NCBI GenBank assembly: GCA_019307815.1
Contig: JAFDIV010000015.1
Coordinates: 1-64,000 of the forward strand
From: Deltaproteobacteria bacterium
Lineage (GTDB): Bacteria > Desulfobacterota > DSM-4660 > Desulfatiglandales > Desulfatiglandaceae
Direction of reading: 5' to 3'
Length of the DNA stretch: 64,000 nt
Numbering within the stretch: position 1 is the first letter of the stretch; the number at the start of each line of letters is the position of its first letter. Below the pieces are notes generated by a model, which saw nothing but the letters and a program-made list of their open reading frames with translations, ran no database searches and was not told where the DNA came from. The translations under genes were made by a program, and so were the position numbers. Positions 44,950 to 54,483 of this stretch are shown here, piece after piece.

Positions 44950-46680
44950 CTAGAAATTAAAGAGCGTATCAAGCTCATCGTCAGGCACATCGAAGACCTC
45001 GTTGTGTGGAGGGAGCTGTTCGGTCTTAAAAAATTCGGGCAGTCGATCATCTGCAGGGGTAAATCCAGCTCTTTGGTTGAAATCCCTTTCCAGCTTAAGA
45101 ACCCTCTGGCCAAGGGCCGTGACATCATCAGCAGTAAGGGAAAGACCGTACTTGGCATTGACCATATCTACCATGGCATTAAATGCATCAGGCATATCCA
45201 TTACTGGGAAGGCCACAAACAGACACAGACCAAGGGTATCAATGACGGCGGTGGCTATCTGGAGGTTTCGCGACAGCTCTACTTGGCCTTCCGGCTTTAA
45301 TGGATCCACATCTCCGCCCACTTTCATGATATTGGTTGCTACGGCATAGCCAGACGTATGATCCGCGCCCATGGTGGATGTGGCGTAGGTCACCCCTATT
45401 CCCTTGATGGCCCGCGGGTCATAGGCAGGAAGGGCCTGATTTTTGACTACAGGTACTCTTCTAACACCAAAGCTCTTTCCCACCACCGCGGCCCCGGCTC
45501 CGAGAATTCTGCCAAGAGGGGTTCCTGAGCCCACTTCAGCTATTAGTTCTTCTGCCCCTGCTGCATCACCGAACTGTTTGACACCTGCCTCCATGGCAAC
45601 GGCTATAGCGTTACCCATTTCGATGGTATCCAGTCCATAATCATCACATGCCCTGTCTATCCTGGCGATGGCATCCAGATCGTCAATTCCGCAATTTGGA
45701 CCCCAGGCCCAAACTGTCTCATATTCAGGCCATTTGGAGACATACTCCCCGTTTTCATCCAGAAATATCCCAGAGCAACGAATCACACATCCGGCCATGC
45801 ACCCATGGCTCACCACACCTTTACGTTCCTGGGTGATCTTGTTCAGAGTCTCCCCAGCCACCTTTTCTGCCCCTTCGAATCGTCCAGAGCTGAAATTGCG
45901 CGTAGGGAGTCCTCCCGCCTCATTAATGATATTAATAAGTATATCTGTTCCATAATTGGTCAGCCCTTGGCTTGTAACCGGGTGTTCCTTGAGTGCATTT
46001 ACAAAGCGTTTAGCCGCTTCTTTAAAGGCGTCTTTATCAGAGATGGGCGCCATTTCTCCTTCAGACGGGTCGATGACGATGGCCTTCAGACCCTTGGAAC
46101 CCATCACAGCACCAAGACCACCACGACCAGCATGGCGAGTAGGGCGTAATTCCCTGTCTGTAATGGCTATGCTTGCTGCAGCCATTTTCCATTCTCCTGC
46201 CTGGCCAATGCTCACAAATCCCACCTTTTCCCCGAATTGGGCCTTAAGTTTTTCCACAGTGGCATAATTACCTAAACCCTTGAGGTCGTTGGCAGGCGAC
46301 AGCTCATATTTGTCTTTCCCTACATATAGCTTGTATAGACGGTTTTCTTGAGGAAAGCCTTCTACCACAATGGCTGCAATCCCCAATTTGGCCAGATATT
46401 GACCGGCCTGACCACCGGAGTTTGCCTCCTTAATAGTACCGGTAAGCGGGCTCTTCCCTCCCACGGAGATACGGCCGGAGTTGGCACAATTGGTTCCGCC
46501 CAACAGCCCAGGGGCGAACACCAGCTTGTTGTTCGGGCCGATGGCCGAGCATGTTGGAGGGACTTCATTGGCCACAATTGCAGAGGTCATGCCCCGGCCG
46601 CCCAGGCCTTCATATTCTTTGGGGATATCTTCGGCTTTTACGGACAGATCAGACATGTTGACTCTCAGGATCTTAAACAT
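44950..46680 (-). CDS. Tungsten-dependent aldehyde:ferredoxin oxidoreductase family protein
   Basis: 576 residues from the ATG at 46680 (AGGAGG 6 nt upstream); a longer frame adds 61 unlikely residues. The AOR N-domain has EYEGLGGRGMTSAIV, GPNNKLVFAPG, SGRISVGGKSPLTG and RHAGRGGLGAVMGSKGLKAI. The [4Fe-4S] ligands are HGCMAGCVIRCSG plus a Cys in DTLGLCLFVAF. The CX3CX3C spacing is the variant seen in the YdhV-like branch. It reduces carboxylic acids or oxidises aldehydes with ferredoxin; the substrate is unknown. Divergent from the TRAP/MoaD/E1 genes. Confidence 0.92.
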   Translation of the reverse strand: MFKILRVNMSDLSVKAEDIPKEYEGLGGRGMTSAIVANEVPPTCSAIGPNNKLVFAPGLLGGTNCANSGRISVGGKSPLTGTIKEANSGGQAGQYLAKLGIAAIVVEGFPQENRLYKLYVGKDKYELSPANDLKGLGNYATVEKLKAQFGEKVGFVSIGQAGEWKMAAASIAITDRELRPTRHAGRGGLGAVMGSKGLKAIVIDPSEGEMAPISDKDAFKEAAKRFVNALKEHPVTSQGLTNYGTDILINIINEAGGLPTRNFSSGRFEGAEKVAGETLNKITQERKGVVSHGCMAGCVIRCSGIFLDENGEYVSKWPEYETVWAWGPNCGIDDLDAIARIDRACDDYGLDTIEMGNAIAVAMEAGVKQFGDAAGAEELIAEVGSGTPLGRILGAGAAVVGKSFGVRRVPVVKNQALPAYDPRAIKGIGVTYATSTMGADHTSGYAVATNIMKVGGDVDPLKPEGQVELSRNLQIATAVIDTLGLCLFVAFPVMDMPDAFNAMVDMVNAKYGLSLTADDVTALGQRVLKLERDFNQRAGFTPADDRLPEFFKTEQLPPHNEVFDVPDDELDTLFNF

Positions 46681-47009
46681 GGCAGCCTCCTTTCTCATGG
46701 TGGGGTTAAGGTGGATGAGCAGAAAAATCCTTGCATAAAGTTTCGTACTTTTCAAGAGGTTTTGGCATGGTAATATCTTTTCACCATGATACCGACTGGG
46801 CATCATATATATTGTGCCCATTTTTCCCTTGAAACACAATGGCGTTTCCATTATAGTCCGCATCCCAAAAGGCCACTTTATAACTTTAACTCCTTGACAT
46901 CCTTATTCCTTGCTTTCCCTTGCAATGCCCCGAAGCGTTTTGTGGCCCACAGATCTGATATCATAGAGGGCTACATATTGGGGTTGAGGTGGGCCAAGAA
47001 GGGGTTACC
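46681..47009. other. Intergenic region between divergent AOR and TRAP genes
   Basis: 329 nt without a gene. It must hold both promoters. A TTGACA (about 46893) occurs on the plus strand without a convincing -10 box. Apart from the AOR Shine-Dalgarno I see no repeat, riboswitch or clear operator. Confidence 0.4.
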
Positions 47010-49067
47010 ATGCCGCGAAAAGATAAAAGAGCCGGACATGGCGAGAGGGCAGAAGAAATCCTACTCAAGGAAACAGGCGCACTCAGAAGATTCAGACCCC
47101 TTGAAGGCTATCTTGTCACTGCCATATGCATCGCTTGGGCCTTATATCAGCTTGCTCTGCCCAGCGTAATCATTGTTGATCAGACTGCTGAGAGGGCCAT
47201 CCACTTGGCCTTTGCCATAGGACTACTGTTCCTGGTAAGGCCGTTTTTCCGCTCGAGTGGTGAAAAACTGCAATGGCTTTCAGCCACTGACCGTATACCC
47301 CTTATAGATTACATCTGCGCTATCCTCGGCGTGCTTTCTGCCCTTTACTTGGCCTTGGACTACGAAGGCATTGCCATGAGGGCAGGATTACCTTTAACCA
47401 GAGACCTTGTCTCAGGTTCGATTCTGGTGATACTCCTTTTAGAAGCTACGCGGCGTATGGTGGGCCCTGCTCTTTCGGTTATTGCTTTGATGTTCACTGC
47501 TTACGCCTTCTTAGGGCCCTATCTGCCAGATGTGCTTGCCTACAAGGGGGTGAGTCTAACCAAATATATTAGCAATATCACCTTGTCCACTGAAGGGATC
47601 TACGGAATTCCCCTTGGAGTGTCCTCGGCCATCGTATATCTGTTTGTGCTCTTAGGGGCCCTGCTGGAACGTGCCGGAGCCGGCCGATTTTTCACCAACC
47701 TAGCCCTCTCCATCTTGGGCCGTTATAAGGGAGGAGCGGCCAAGGCAGCTGTTGTGGCCAGTGCAGCTACCGGGCTTGTCTCCGGCTCCAGCATTGCCAA
47801 TATCGTTACCACAGGCAATTTCACTATTCCTTTGATGAAGAAGATAGGTTACCCGGCCAAGAAGGCTGCAGCCGTGGAGGTGGCTGCCAGCACTGACGGG
47901 CAGCTAATGCCCCCTATCATGGGTGCCGCTGCCTTTATCATAGCCGAGTACGTAAATGTGCCATATGTGGATGTTATCAAGGCCGCGGCCATACCTGCGT
48001 TTGCATCCTATTTCGGACTCTTCTGTATTACCCACCTTGAGGCTTCAAAGCATGGTATAGAAGGCCTGCGGCCTGAGGATGTCCCGAGCTTTTTTGGGAC
48101 CTTGAGGAGTGGTCTTCATTATATCATCCCCATAGGCATGCTTTTGTTTGAGCTCATTTATCTTAGGCACTCCCCTGAGCTGGCAGCCTTCCGCTCTATC
48201 ATAGCCCTATTTGTTATTCTTCTGTATCAAGAGATTCGCAATGCCTTCCATGAGAAAAGGGGCGTAGGAGATGGCATAAGGAATACCCTTGTTATTATTA
48301 AGGACGGTATGGTGCAGGGTTCCAGAAATATGATGGCTGTGGCCTTGGCCTGCGCCTCGGCCGGGATTATCGTTGGAGTGGTTAACATGGGAATCGGGGG
48401 AATGATCTCTGCTGTTGTGGAATATATTTCCGGTGGCAATTTCTTCCTCCTTCTGCTTATTACTGCATTCGCCAGCCTGATGATTGGCATGGGACTGCCT
48501 ACCACTGCCACCTACATTGTTATGGCATCCCTTACTGCCCCTATCCTTGTTGAGATAGGCGGACTTTATGGGTTTCTGGTGCCGCTCATGGCCGCCCATC
48601 TATTTTGTTTCTACTTCGGTATATTGGCTGATGATACGCCTCCTGTTGGCCTGGCAGCCTATGCTGCCTCGGCCATCGCCAACTCCGAACCCATACCCAC
48701 AGGAATCCAGGGATTCCTTTACGATATCAGGACATCTTTCATCGCCTTTATGTTTATGTTCAATCCAGAGCTTGTTTTGCACGGTATCGATTCCTGGCTG
48801 CAGGCGATTCTCATATTCGTTATGGCTCTTGTGGGGATGTCCGCCTTTGAATGCTTTGCCCAGGGATGGTGTATCACCAGAAACCGGTGGTATGAGATCC
48901 CCTTTTTCTTGGCCACGGCCTTTACCCTCCTTCATCCAGGGGGGGTGGCTTCGCTGTTTAACGTTGATTCCAGCAAGAAGTACTATTTCTTTTTCGTGGG
49001 GCTACTTATCTATGCCACGGCTTTTTTAATCCAGAAGCTCCGCCTGGGTGTACAAAAAGATTCCTGA
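47010..49067 (+). CDS. TRAP transporter permease, fused 4TM/12TM (DctQM) subunit
   Basis: 685 residues from ATG 47010 (AAGGGG upstream). A cytosolic basic head is followed by about 4-6 helices (DctQ-like part, to about residue 170). The DctM part has about 12 helices with ASAATGLVSGSSIANIVTTGNFTIPLMKKIGY, EVAASTDGQLMPPIMGAAAF and IGMGLPTTATYIVMA. Fused permeases work with TAXI-type periplasmic receptors to import organic acids with Na+. No receptor gene lies within the window, which is odd. The gap to the next gene (49068-49379) has only the promoter noted below. Confidence 0.92.
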   Translation: MPRKDKRAGHGERAEEILLKETGALRRFRPLEGYLVTAICIAWALYQLALPSVIIVDQTAERAIHLAFAIGLLFLVRPFFRSSGEKLQWLSATDRIPLIDYICAILGVLSALYLALDYEGIAMRAGLPLTRDLVSGSILVILLLEATRRMVGPALSVIALMFTAYAFLGPYLPDVLAYKGVSLTKYISNITLSTEGIYGIPLGVSSAIVYLFVLLGALLERAGAGRFFTNLALSILGRYKGGAAKAAVVASAATGLVSGSSIANIVTTGNFTIPLMKKIGYPAKKAAAVEVAASTDGQLMPPIMGAAAFIIAEYVNVPYVDVIKAAAIPAFASYFGLFCITHLEASKHGIEGLRPEDVPSFFGTLRSGLHYIIPIGMLLFELIYLRHSPELAAFRSIIALFVILLYQEIRNAFHEKRGVGDGIRNTLVIIKDGMVQGSRNMMAVALACASAGIIVGVVNMGIGGMISAVVEYISGGNFFLLLLITAFASLMIGMGLPTTATYIVMASLTAPILVEIGGLYGFLVPLMAAHLFCFYFGILADDTPPVGLAAYAASAIANSEPIPTGIQGFLYDIRTSFIAFMFMFNPELVLHGIDSWLQAILIFVMALVGMSAFECFAQGWCITRNRWYEIPFFLATAFTLLHPGGVASLFNVDSSKKYYFFFVGLLIYATAFLIQKLRLGVQKDS

Positions 49068-49272
49068 TTCCAAGATAGTCACCCCTCCCTTTTTCTCTTT
49101 TAGAAACCAAGAGAACCTACGGGGCTTTCAGGTTTTCCCTCCCAAGGGTATTAAAAGAGGTTCATTTGGAGTATAGGGACTGCCTTACCAGTCGGAGATA
49201 CTGATAAGACTTCTTGCTTGGCTTGAAAGGAGGGGGGCAAAATCACTGTTAAGACACAGGCTCTTGGTCGAG

Positions 49273-49301
49273 ATGACAATCCAGTTGGAATGTACTATAC
49301 T
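49273..49301 (+). promoter_or_regulatory. Predicted sigma-70 promoter for the moaD-like/E1 genes
   Basis: ATGACA (49273-49278), a 17-nt spacer, and TATACT (49296-49301): five of six consensus matches in each box. It lies 70-120 nt upstream of the first MoaD-like gene, so this operon can be transcribed apart from the TRAP gene. Confidence 0.6.
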
Positions 49302-49418
49302 ACAATCACTTGATTAATGTTGTTCAGGTTCTGTCGGTCTTGCCGGGTGCTAAGTGATGAGCAGCCTCCAAAGGACCGGATGTATAACTACTTTGAGCGA
49401 TATTCAGCGGGGGCAGTC

Positions 49419-49658
49419 ATGGCCGTGAGGCTTCTCCTGAGTGCCACATTACGAAGTTATGTGCCTGATTATGACCCAATTGAGGGCATGGAAATCGATA
49501 TTGAGGAAAGGGCAACACTAAGGGAGCTTTGTGCAAGAGTGGGTATTCCAGAGCAGGCCGTTAAGATTGCCATGGTGGATGGGAGAAAGGCGGAGCTAGA
49601 TCAGGAATTGAAAGGTAACGAGCGGATCGGCCTTTTTCCCGCCGTAGGAGGGGGATAG
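49419..49658 (+). CDS. MoaD/ThiS-family sulfur-carrier protein with Gly-Gly tail
   Basis: 79 residues from ATG 49419, with a G-rich SD. An ATG at 49380 with AAAGGA is an alternative. Ubiquitin-like fold with RLLLSATLRSYVPD, TLRELCARVGI and GNERIGLFPAVGGG; the C-terminal diglycine is what an E1 adenylates. Such proteins near AOR genes are thought to supply sulfur for the tungstopterin cofactor. It is followed 2 nt later by a second family member. Confidence 0.85.
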   Translation: MAVRLLLSATLRSYVPDYDPIEGMEIDIEERATLRELCARVGIPEQAVKIAMVDGRKAELDQELKGNERIGLFPAVGGG

Positions 49659-49660
49659 GA

Positions 49661-49993
49661 ATGGGAAATGTCCAAGTAAGTGTGTATGGGTCCCTCCGGA
49701 TGTTTATGGATAGGGAAGGCGGGAGATACCATATGGAAAGGGATTTGGGGCCCCAAGGGATCACCGCCTTTGACCTGGCTTCAGAACTGGGGCTACCTGT
49801 GGATAAGGTTGAGGCTGTTTTTTGCAATGGGAGGATTATCAATATCTATGACAGAGTCTGTCCCGGGGATAGGGTCGCCTTTTTTCCCTTTGGAACGCCT
49901 GGCCCCTATCGGGTCTTTTTGGGCATGATTCGGGAAAACATAAGAAGGCAACAAATGGAACAAGATCTAAGGAGTGCCCCGAAGGAGACATAG
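49661..49993 (+). CDS. MoaD-like protein lacking the C-terminal diglycine
   Basis: 110 residues with the same fold: VQVSVYGSLRMFMDREGG, AFDLASELGLP and PGDRVAFFPFGTPGPYR. The place where MoaD ends (FFPxGGG) reads FFPFGTPG, and 27 more residues follow, so it cannot be adenylated at a terminal Gly-Gly unless processed. It may be a structural partner. It overlaps the upstream part of the E1 frame and precedes its chosen start by 1 nt. Confidence 0.78.
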   Translation: MGNVQVSVYGSLRMFMDREGGRYHMERDLGPQGITAFDLASELGLPVDKVEAVFCNGRIINIYDRVCPGDRVAFFPFGTPGPYRVFLGMIRENIRRQQMEQDLRSAPKET

Positions 49994-49994
49994 A

Positions 49995-50876
49995 ATGGAA
50001 GATGATACATTGCTGAGCGCAGTGAAAGGGCATGCCAGGGCCATAACAGACCCTAGCGGCCAAGAGGTGCTTGTACTGGATGAAAGAAGTGCTATGAATC
50101 TAGCTCAATCCTTTGGAGTGCATCTGGGGGAGGTCTTCAAAGAGGCCTTGCGACAAGATATCCTCCCCTATCGTTACATTCGGAATAAGGGCTTGATTTC
50201 CGCCCAAGACCAGCTCCGCCTGGCGGAGTCATGTGTGGCGGTTGTGGGGCTGGGAGGACTTGGGGGCCAGGTTATCCTCTTATTGGCACGTATGGGCGTG
50301 GGACGGTTGGTAGGCATTGATGGGGATCGTTTTGATGAGACAAACTTGAACCGCCAAGCCCTATCCAAACTTGATAATATTGGAAGCCCAAAGGCCCTTG
50401 AGGCTGCTGAGGCTGTAAAGGAAATAAACCCTGCTATTGAAGTATATACGCACCATATTACGCTTCAGGCCGCAAATACGGCCAAGCTTCTGCAAGGTAC
50501 GGATGTGATTGTAGATGCCTTGGACAACGTGATGGATCGGTTCCTATTGGAAAAGAGCGCAAAGGAGTTGGCCATCCCCATGGTTCATGGCGGAATCGGT
50601 GGATTTGAAGGGCAAGTGATGACCATTTACCCTGAAGATGAGGGTTTGGAAGTGGTTTATGGCCCTAAGGAAAAATGGGAAAGATTCGGGGACTCGAAAC
50701 AGGGAGTCGAAGTGGTATTGGGTGTGCCTGCGGTAACCGCGTGCCTGGTTGCTGCCCTTGAAGTCATGGAGGTCCTAAAGATCTTGCTGCACAGGGGCAG
50801 GGTCATGAAGGATCGCCTTCTTCGATTGGACCTAGAGATGTCCCAGTTTCACGAAATTCTGTTCAAGGAGGCTTGA
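49995..50876 (+). CDS. ThiF/MoeB/HesA-family E1-like adenylyltransferase
   Basis: 293 residues from ATG 49995 (GAAGGAGA upstream). The nucleotide-binding motif is VAVVGLGGLGGQVILLLARMGVG, followed by IDGDRFDETNLNRQAL, DALDNVMDRF and HGGIGGFEGQV. The Zn-binding CxxC pairs typical of MoeB/ThiF are absent. An N-terminal extension of about 70 residues precedes the Rossmann fold. It probably activates the diglycine MoaD-like protein two genes upstream. Convergent with the LolB-like gene. Confidence 0.9.
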   Translation: MEDDTLLSAVKGHARAITDPSGQEVLVLDERSAMNLAQSFGVHLGEVFKEALRQDILPYRYIRNKGLISAQDQLRLAESCVAVVGLGGLGGQVILLLARMGVGRLVGIDGDRFDETNLNRQALSKLDNIGSPKALEAAEAVKEINPAIEVYTHHITLQAANTAKLLQGTDVIVDALDNVMDRFLLEKSAKELAIPMVHGGIGGFEGQVMTIYPEDEGLEVVYGPKEKWERFGDSKQGVEVVLGVPAVTACLVAALEVMEVLKILLHRGRVMKDRLLRLDLEMSQFHEILFKEA

Positions 50877-50888
50877 TTCCCCTACTGC

Positions 50889-51677
50889 CTATTGTCCCTC
50901 CTGCACAGAAAAGCCAAATGGAATCTTCACTTGAAACAGATCAGGGGGTAGGGCTTGATTAAAGATAATCTCTTTGATTTTAAGCCGTAGTCGTTCGGCC
51001 CCTATGTCATTAAGGATTTCCACCTTCCTTGCATAAAAAAGCCCCTGGTTTTTTGCAAAGTCAGAAAATCGCACTCTCAGATGAGTAGAAGGGTATACAA
51101 CCAGGGAGGGGTGGATCCCTTGGTTGTCAAATCGGATCTCTTGCGCAACCGAGCCTCTTCGGAGGACAAGGAGACACTGACGGTGCGTGGACCAGAGTGG
51201 ATTACTCTTTAAGGGTAGCTCAGGATAACCTCTCATGATGGACCACAAGAGGCCCGCATCCATAGGGGTCGAAATCCCGAACAACGGTGGCATGCCTTTG
51301 AGACTTCCCACATATGCCTTTTTTCTGTAAAGATCAACAACTGTAACCGTTCCTGCCTGGATGAGGAAGTGGACTAAGGGCTTTCCCCAGCTATGTGTAA
51401 CCTCGGCCTTTAGCCTTAGAGGATTTCGCGAGGCAATACAGAAGAACTGGGCAGATATGGTTTGTTGGTCCATTTCAAGGCTCAGGCGGCCGGATGAGAT
51501 AAAGGTGTGCACCCTGCTTCTCTGCTCTGTTAGGTTTTGAGTGAGCAGGGCGACTTGGTCCCTAGGGATTGGACCTGGTGTTTGTTTGGGTTTTAAAGGG
51601 GCACAAGCTGATGCTGCAAATATGGAGACCAAGAGGACCCTGAGCAGCCAAGTGAGTATATGGAGGGAGGGGATCAA
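50889..51677 (-). CDS. LolB/DUF4292-like outer-membrane lipoprotein
   Basis: 262 residues with a lipoprotein signal (VSIFAASAC, Cys25). A beta-rich domain follows with FISSGRLSLEMDQQTIS, NPLRLKAEVTHSWGKPL and PLFGISTPMDAGLLWSIMRGY. This resembles the LolB/DUF4292 half-barrel that handles lipoproteins at the outer membrane. It is the last gene of the rpoH-TPR operon, overlapping the TPR gene by 4 bp. Confidence 0.75.
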   Translation of the reverse strand: MIPSLHILTWLLRVLLVSIFAASACAPLKPKQTPGPIPRDQVALLTQNLTEQRSRVHTFISSGRLSLEMDQQTISAQFFCIASRNPLRLKAEVTHSWGKPLVHFLIQAGTVTVVDLYRKKAYVGSLKGMPPLFGISTPMDAGLLWSIMRGYPELPLKSNPLWSTHRQCLLVLRRGSVAQEIRFDNQGIHPSLVVYPSTHLRVRFSDFAKNQGLFYARKVEILNDIGAERLRLKIKEIIFNQALPPDLFQVKIPFGFSVQEGQ

Positions 51678-53425
51678 TTTTTCCCTGTCTTTAAAAGCTG
51701 TTGAACCCTGCTGATCTTTTTTCTTAGCTCCTTTTCCTTGGGGTGCTTCAAGGAGAGGGCCCTCTTGTAATGCTCCAAGGAGGCCCGGTAATCCCTTTTC
51801 TTGAAATAGGCATCTCCCAGATGTTCATTAATGGTGGGATCATCTGGCGTCAGTTTAACGGCCTTTTCAAGATACCGGATCGCTTGATCATAAAGTCCTT
51901 TTTGGAAATACACCCACCCCAAACTGTCAATTATATAGCCACTTTCTGGTTTAAGCTGGAGGGCCTTTTGGATGAGTTCCATGGCCTCATCCAACCGTAT
52001 CCCTTGTTCAGCATATGTATATCCAATGTAGTTGAGTGCCTCAGCATGATTCGGATTAATGGCCAAGACCTCCTTCATCCGCTCTATACACGCCTCCTTG
52101 TTACCGTTCTTGTCAAGGACCACACCTAAGCGGAAAAGCAGACTTACGTTTTTCTGGTTATTTCGAAGACCTTCTTGCAGGACCTTAATGGCCTCGCGGT
52201 AGTCCTCTTTGGCCTCGTAGAGGCCTGCAAGCATGAGGTAAAGCTCTGGCTTCCCTTTGTCAAGGTCAATGGTCTTTTTCAAAATCTCAATCGCTTCATT
52301 GGTTTTGCCTTGGTCTTCAAGAATATAGGCAATATGGAGCTGAGAAGGGATGTAATATCTGGAGCTTTCCTTGATTTGTCGGAAATGCTCAAGCGCTTTT
52401 TCAAAGTTGCCCTGCTGCTCGTAGGCAATGGCCAAGTAGTAGCGGGATTTTTGGTCTTTGGGCCAGGCCGATACAATGAGGCTCAATTCATTGATGGATT
52501 CTTGTATCTTTCCGTGCCTGAGATAAATAAGTCCAAGGGCCTGTCGGCCAGGTTCGCCAGGCTTGGACTGGCGTTTTATGGCCTCGGTTTGTTTCTCGGC
52601 CTTTTCCTGAAGCCCCAGCCTGAAATAGATGTCCACAAGTCTCTCTCGGGCCATCAGATTATCTGGGTAAGAAGCGAGCAGCCTTTCATAAAGATTGGCC
52701 GCTTCCTTGTACCGATTGGTAAGCTGATAAAGTGTGGCCAGATCAAAAAGGGCGGGTTCCAATGTCTGATTTAGCCTCAAGGCATTTTTATAAGCCTTTT
52801 CTGCCTTGTCATATTCCTTTAGTTCAAGATAAATGCGTCCCCTGTAATAGTAGGTAATTACAAGATCAGGGTTTTGCTTGATGAGTATATCCAGGTGTGA
52901 AAGGGCCTTTTGAAACTCATTTTGCCGGATATAGATGGTAGTCAAAACAAGCCTTACCCTCTGATCCCTAGGCCGATGCTTCAGGATTTTTTCGTACTCC
53001 AGAGTGGCCAGAGCATCCTTGTGCGTGAGTGAGTAAAGATCGGCCAATAGGATGTGCAAGTTAATGTCCTTGGGCGAAAGGGCTATTGCCTTCTGGGCAT
53101 ATGTTAAGGCCTCTTGATATTTCTTTATATTCTTCAGTAGCTCCGCCATCTTGCGGTTTAGGTAAGGAGAGTCGGGATCTTTTTCCAAACTAATGGCCAA
53201 GAAATCTCTTGCCTTTTCCAAATCGCCTTCAGACAAGGCCAGTCTATATTTCATGTAATTTAGATAGGAGATAAATTTGGCATCCCTGGATGGGATAGGG
53301 TAGATTGTTGGCTTTAAGGCCGCTTTTGGGCCTTTAGCTGACGGGGGAAAGATCCAGCTACAGCCGGAGATGGTCAATGTCAGGGCTAAAAGGGTGATTC
53401 GCCATATGGGTTGTTTGCAGATCAT
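51674..53425 (-). CDS. TPR-repeat lipoprotein
   Basis: 583 residues with a lipobox (LTLTISGC, Cys22) and at least 12 tetratricopeptide repeats over residues about 50-570 (for example NRKMAELLKNIKKYQEALTY, YYYRGRIYLELKEYDKAEKA). It is likely a scaffold facing the periplasm, for outer-membrane assembly or polysaccharide export. Each junction, with rpoH before and the LolB-like gene after, is a 4-bp ATGA overlap. Confidence 0.9.
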   Translation of the reverse strand: MICKQPIWRITLLALTLTISGCSWIFPPSAKGPKAALKPTIYPIPSRDAKFISYLNYMKYRLALSEGDLEKARDFLAISLEKDPDSPYLNRKMAELLKNIKKYQEALTYAQKAIALSPKDINLHILLADLYSLTHKDALATLEYEKILKHRPRDQRVRLVLTTIYIRQNEFQKALSHLDILIKQNPDLVITYYYRGRIYLELKEYDKAEKAYKNALRLNQTLEPALFDLATLYQLTNRYKEAANLYERLLASYPDNLMARERLVDIYFRLGLQEKAEKQTEAIKRQSKPGEPGRQALGLIYLRHGKIQESINELSLIVSAWPKDQKSRYYLAIAYEQQGNFEKALEHFRQIKESSRYYIPSQLHIAYILEDQGKTNEAIEILKKTIDLDKGKPELYLMLAGLYEAKEDYREAIKVLQEGLRNNQKNVSLLFRLGVVLDKNGNKEACIERMKEVLAINPNHAEALNYIGYTYAEQGIRLDEAMELIQKALQLKPESGYIIDSLGWVYFQKGLYDQAIRYLEKAVKLTPDDPTINEHLGDAYFKKRDYRASLEHYKRALSLKHPKEKELRKKISRVQQLLKTGKN

Positions 53426-54429
53426 CTCAGAAAATCCGCGTAGAGTTCTTCAAAGTCAGGAATCTGTTCCTTTAAGTACTTTTTGACCTTGGTGATGAGC
53501 CTTTCCTGAATTTGCCGTATCCGCTCACGCGATATGTGGTATTTGTCACCCAATTCCTGCAAGGTAATAGGCTTTTCAGCCATGATACGACTGTCAAAAA
53601 TATCGGCCTCTTTTCCTGAAAGTGTTTTTCGGAATTCCTTAAGTTTCTCTAAAAGGAGATGCCTGGCCTCTTCTTCAGATAACTGTTCTTCAGCGGATTG
53701 ACCGGGATCTGGCAGAAAGGCCCCAAAGGACTCCCTTGAATCATCACCTACCGGGGAGCTGAGGGAAACCTCCCAACCTCCCAGGCGCTGGCTCATCTCC
53801 ACCACTTCCTCTTCTTTTACATCAAGGCGTTCAGCCAGGAGCCTCGGTTCTGGGTTGAATCCTTGAGAGATGAGTTTGTCCCTTTCCTTGGCCAGGTTAA
53901 AGAAGAGCTTTCGTTGGCTCTGGGTGGTGCCTATCTTCACCAGTTTCCAGTTATCCATGATAAACTTAAGGATATATGCCTTTATCCAGAAAGAGGCATA
54001 GTAAGAGAACTTTATCCCCCGGTAGGGGTCAAATTTTCGGACCGCTTGGACCAAACCCACGTTGCCTTCTTGGATCAGATCCAAAAGGCTCCTTGTCCAA
54101 TATCGGTGGAAATCCATGGCGATCTTGACCACAAGGCGGAGATTGGAGGTGATCAGGATATAGGCCGCCTGTTGGTCATTATGCTCCCTCACCCGAATCG
54201 CCAGCTCCATTTCTTCTTCCCTGGTAAGAAGCCTGAACTTTTTGATCTCCATAAGATACATCTGGAGGGGGTCATAGGGAACAAGGCCCTTTTCCTCAGG
54301 AACTACTGCAGGGGCGAGGTTTTCAGGTAAGGCCTCCGGCAAAGCTACCTCAGGTGTCTCTTCCGGATGGACCAGGTTATCTTTTTGTTTTTGAGTCATA
54401 ATCCAGCTCGGATTCTGTCTAGTACTCAT
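53422..54429 (-). CDS. rpoH: RNA polymerase sigma-32 type factor
   Basis: 335 residues. Sigma-70 region 2 (NLRLVVKIAMDFHRYW, LLDLIQEGNVGLVQAVRKFDPYRGIKFSYYASFWIKAYI) is followed by the RpoH box (QSQRKLFFNLAKERD). Region 4 with the HTH is ITLQELGDKYHISRERIRQIQERL. The N-terminal 60 residues are longer than in E. coli RpoH; MTQKQ at 54399 is an alternative start. It heads a unit with two envelope lipoprotein genes, so heat-shock and envelope functions may be co-expressed. Confidence 0.92.
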   Translation of the reverse strand: MSTRQNPSWIMTQKQKDNLVHPEETPEVALPEALPENLAPAVVPEEKGLVPYDPLQMYLMEIKKFRLLTREEEMELAIRVREHNDQQAAYILITSNLRLVVKIAMDFHRYWTRSLLDLIQEGNVGLVQAVRKFDPYRGIKFSYYASFWIKAYILKFIMDNWKLVKIGTTQSQRKLFFNLAKERDKLISQGFNPEPRLLAERLDVKEEEVVEMSQRLGGWEVSLSSPVGDDSRESFGAFLPDPGQSAEEQLSEEEARHLLLEKLKEFRKTLSGKEADIFDSRIMAEKPITLQELGDKYHISRERIRQIQERLITKVKKYLKEQIPDFEELYADFLR

Positions 54430-54483
54430 CCTTTTTGTTCAGGCCTTTATTCTGAAGAGCCCTTTACTTAGGATGTGTTATTC

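Noticed and set aside
49317..49418. Longer N-terminus of the first MoaD-like protein
   Set aside because: The extension begins about 9 nt after the predicted transcription start and lacks a MoaD-like sequence; later ATGs at 49380 or 49419 fit the family better.
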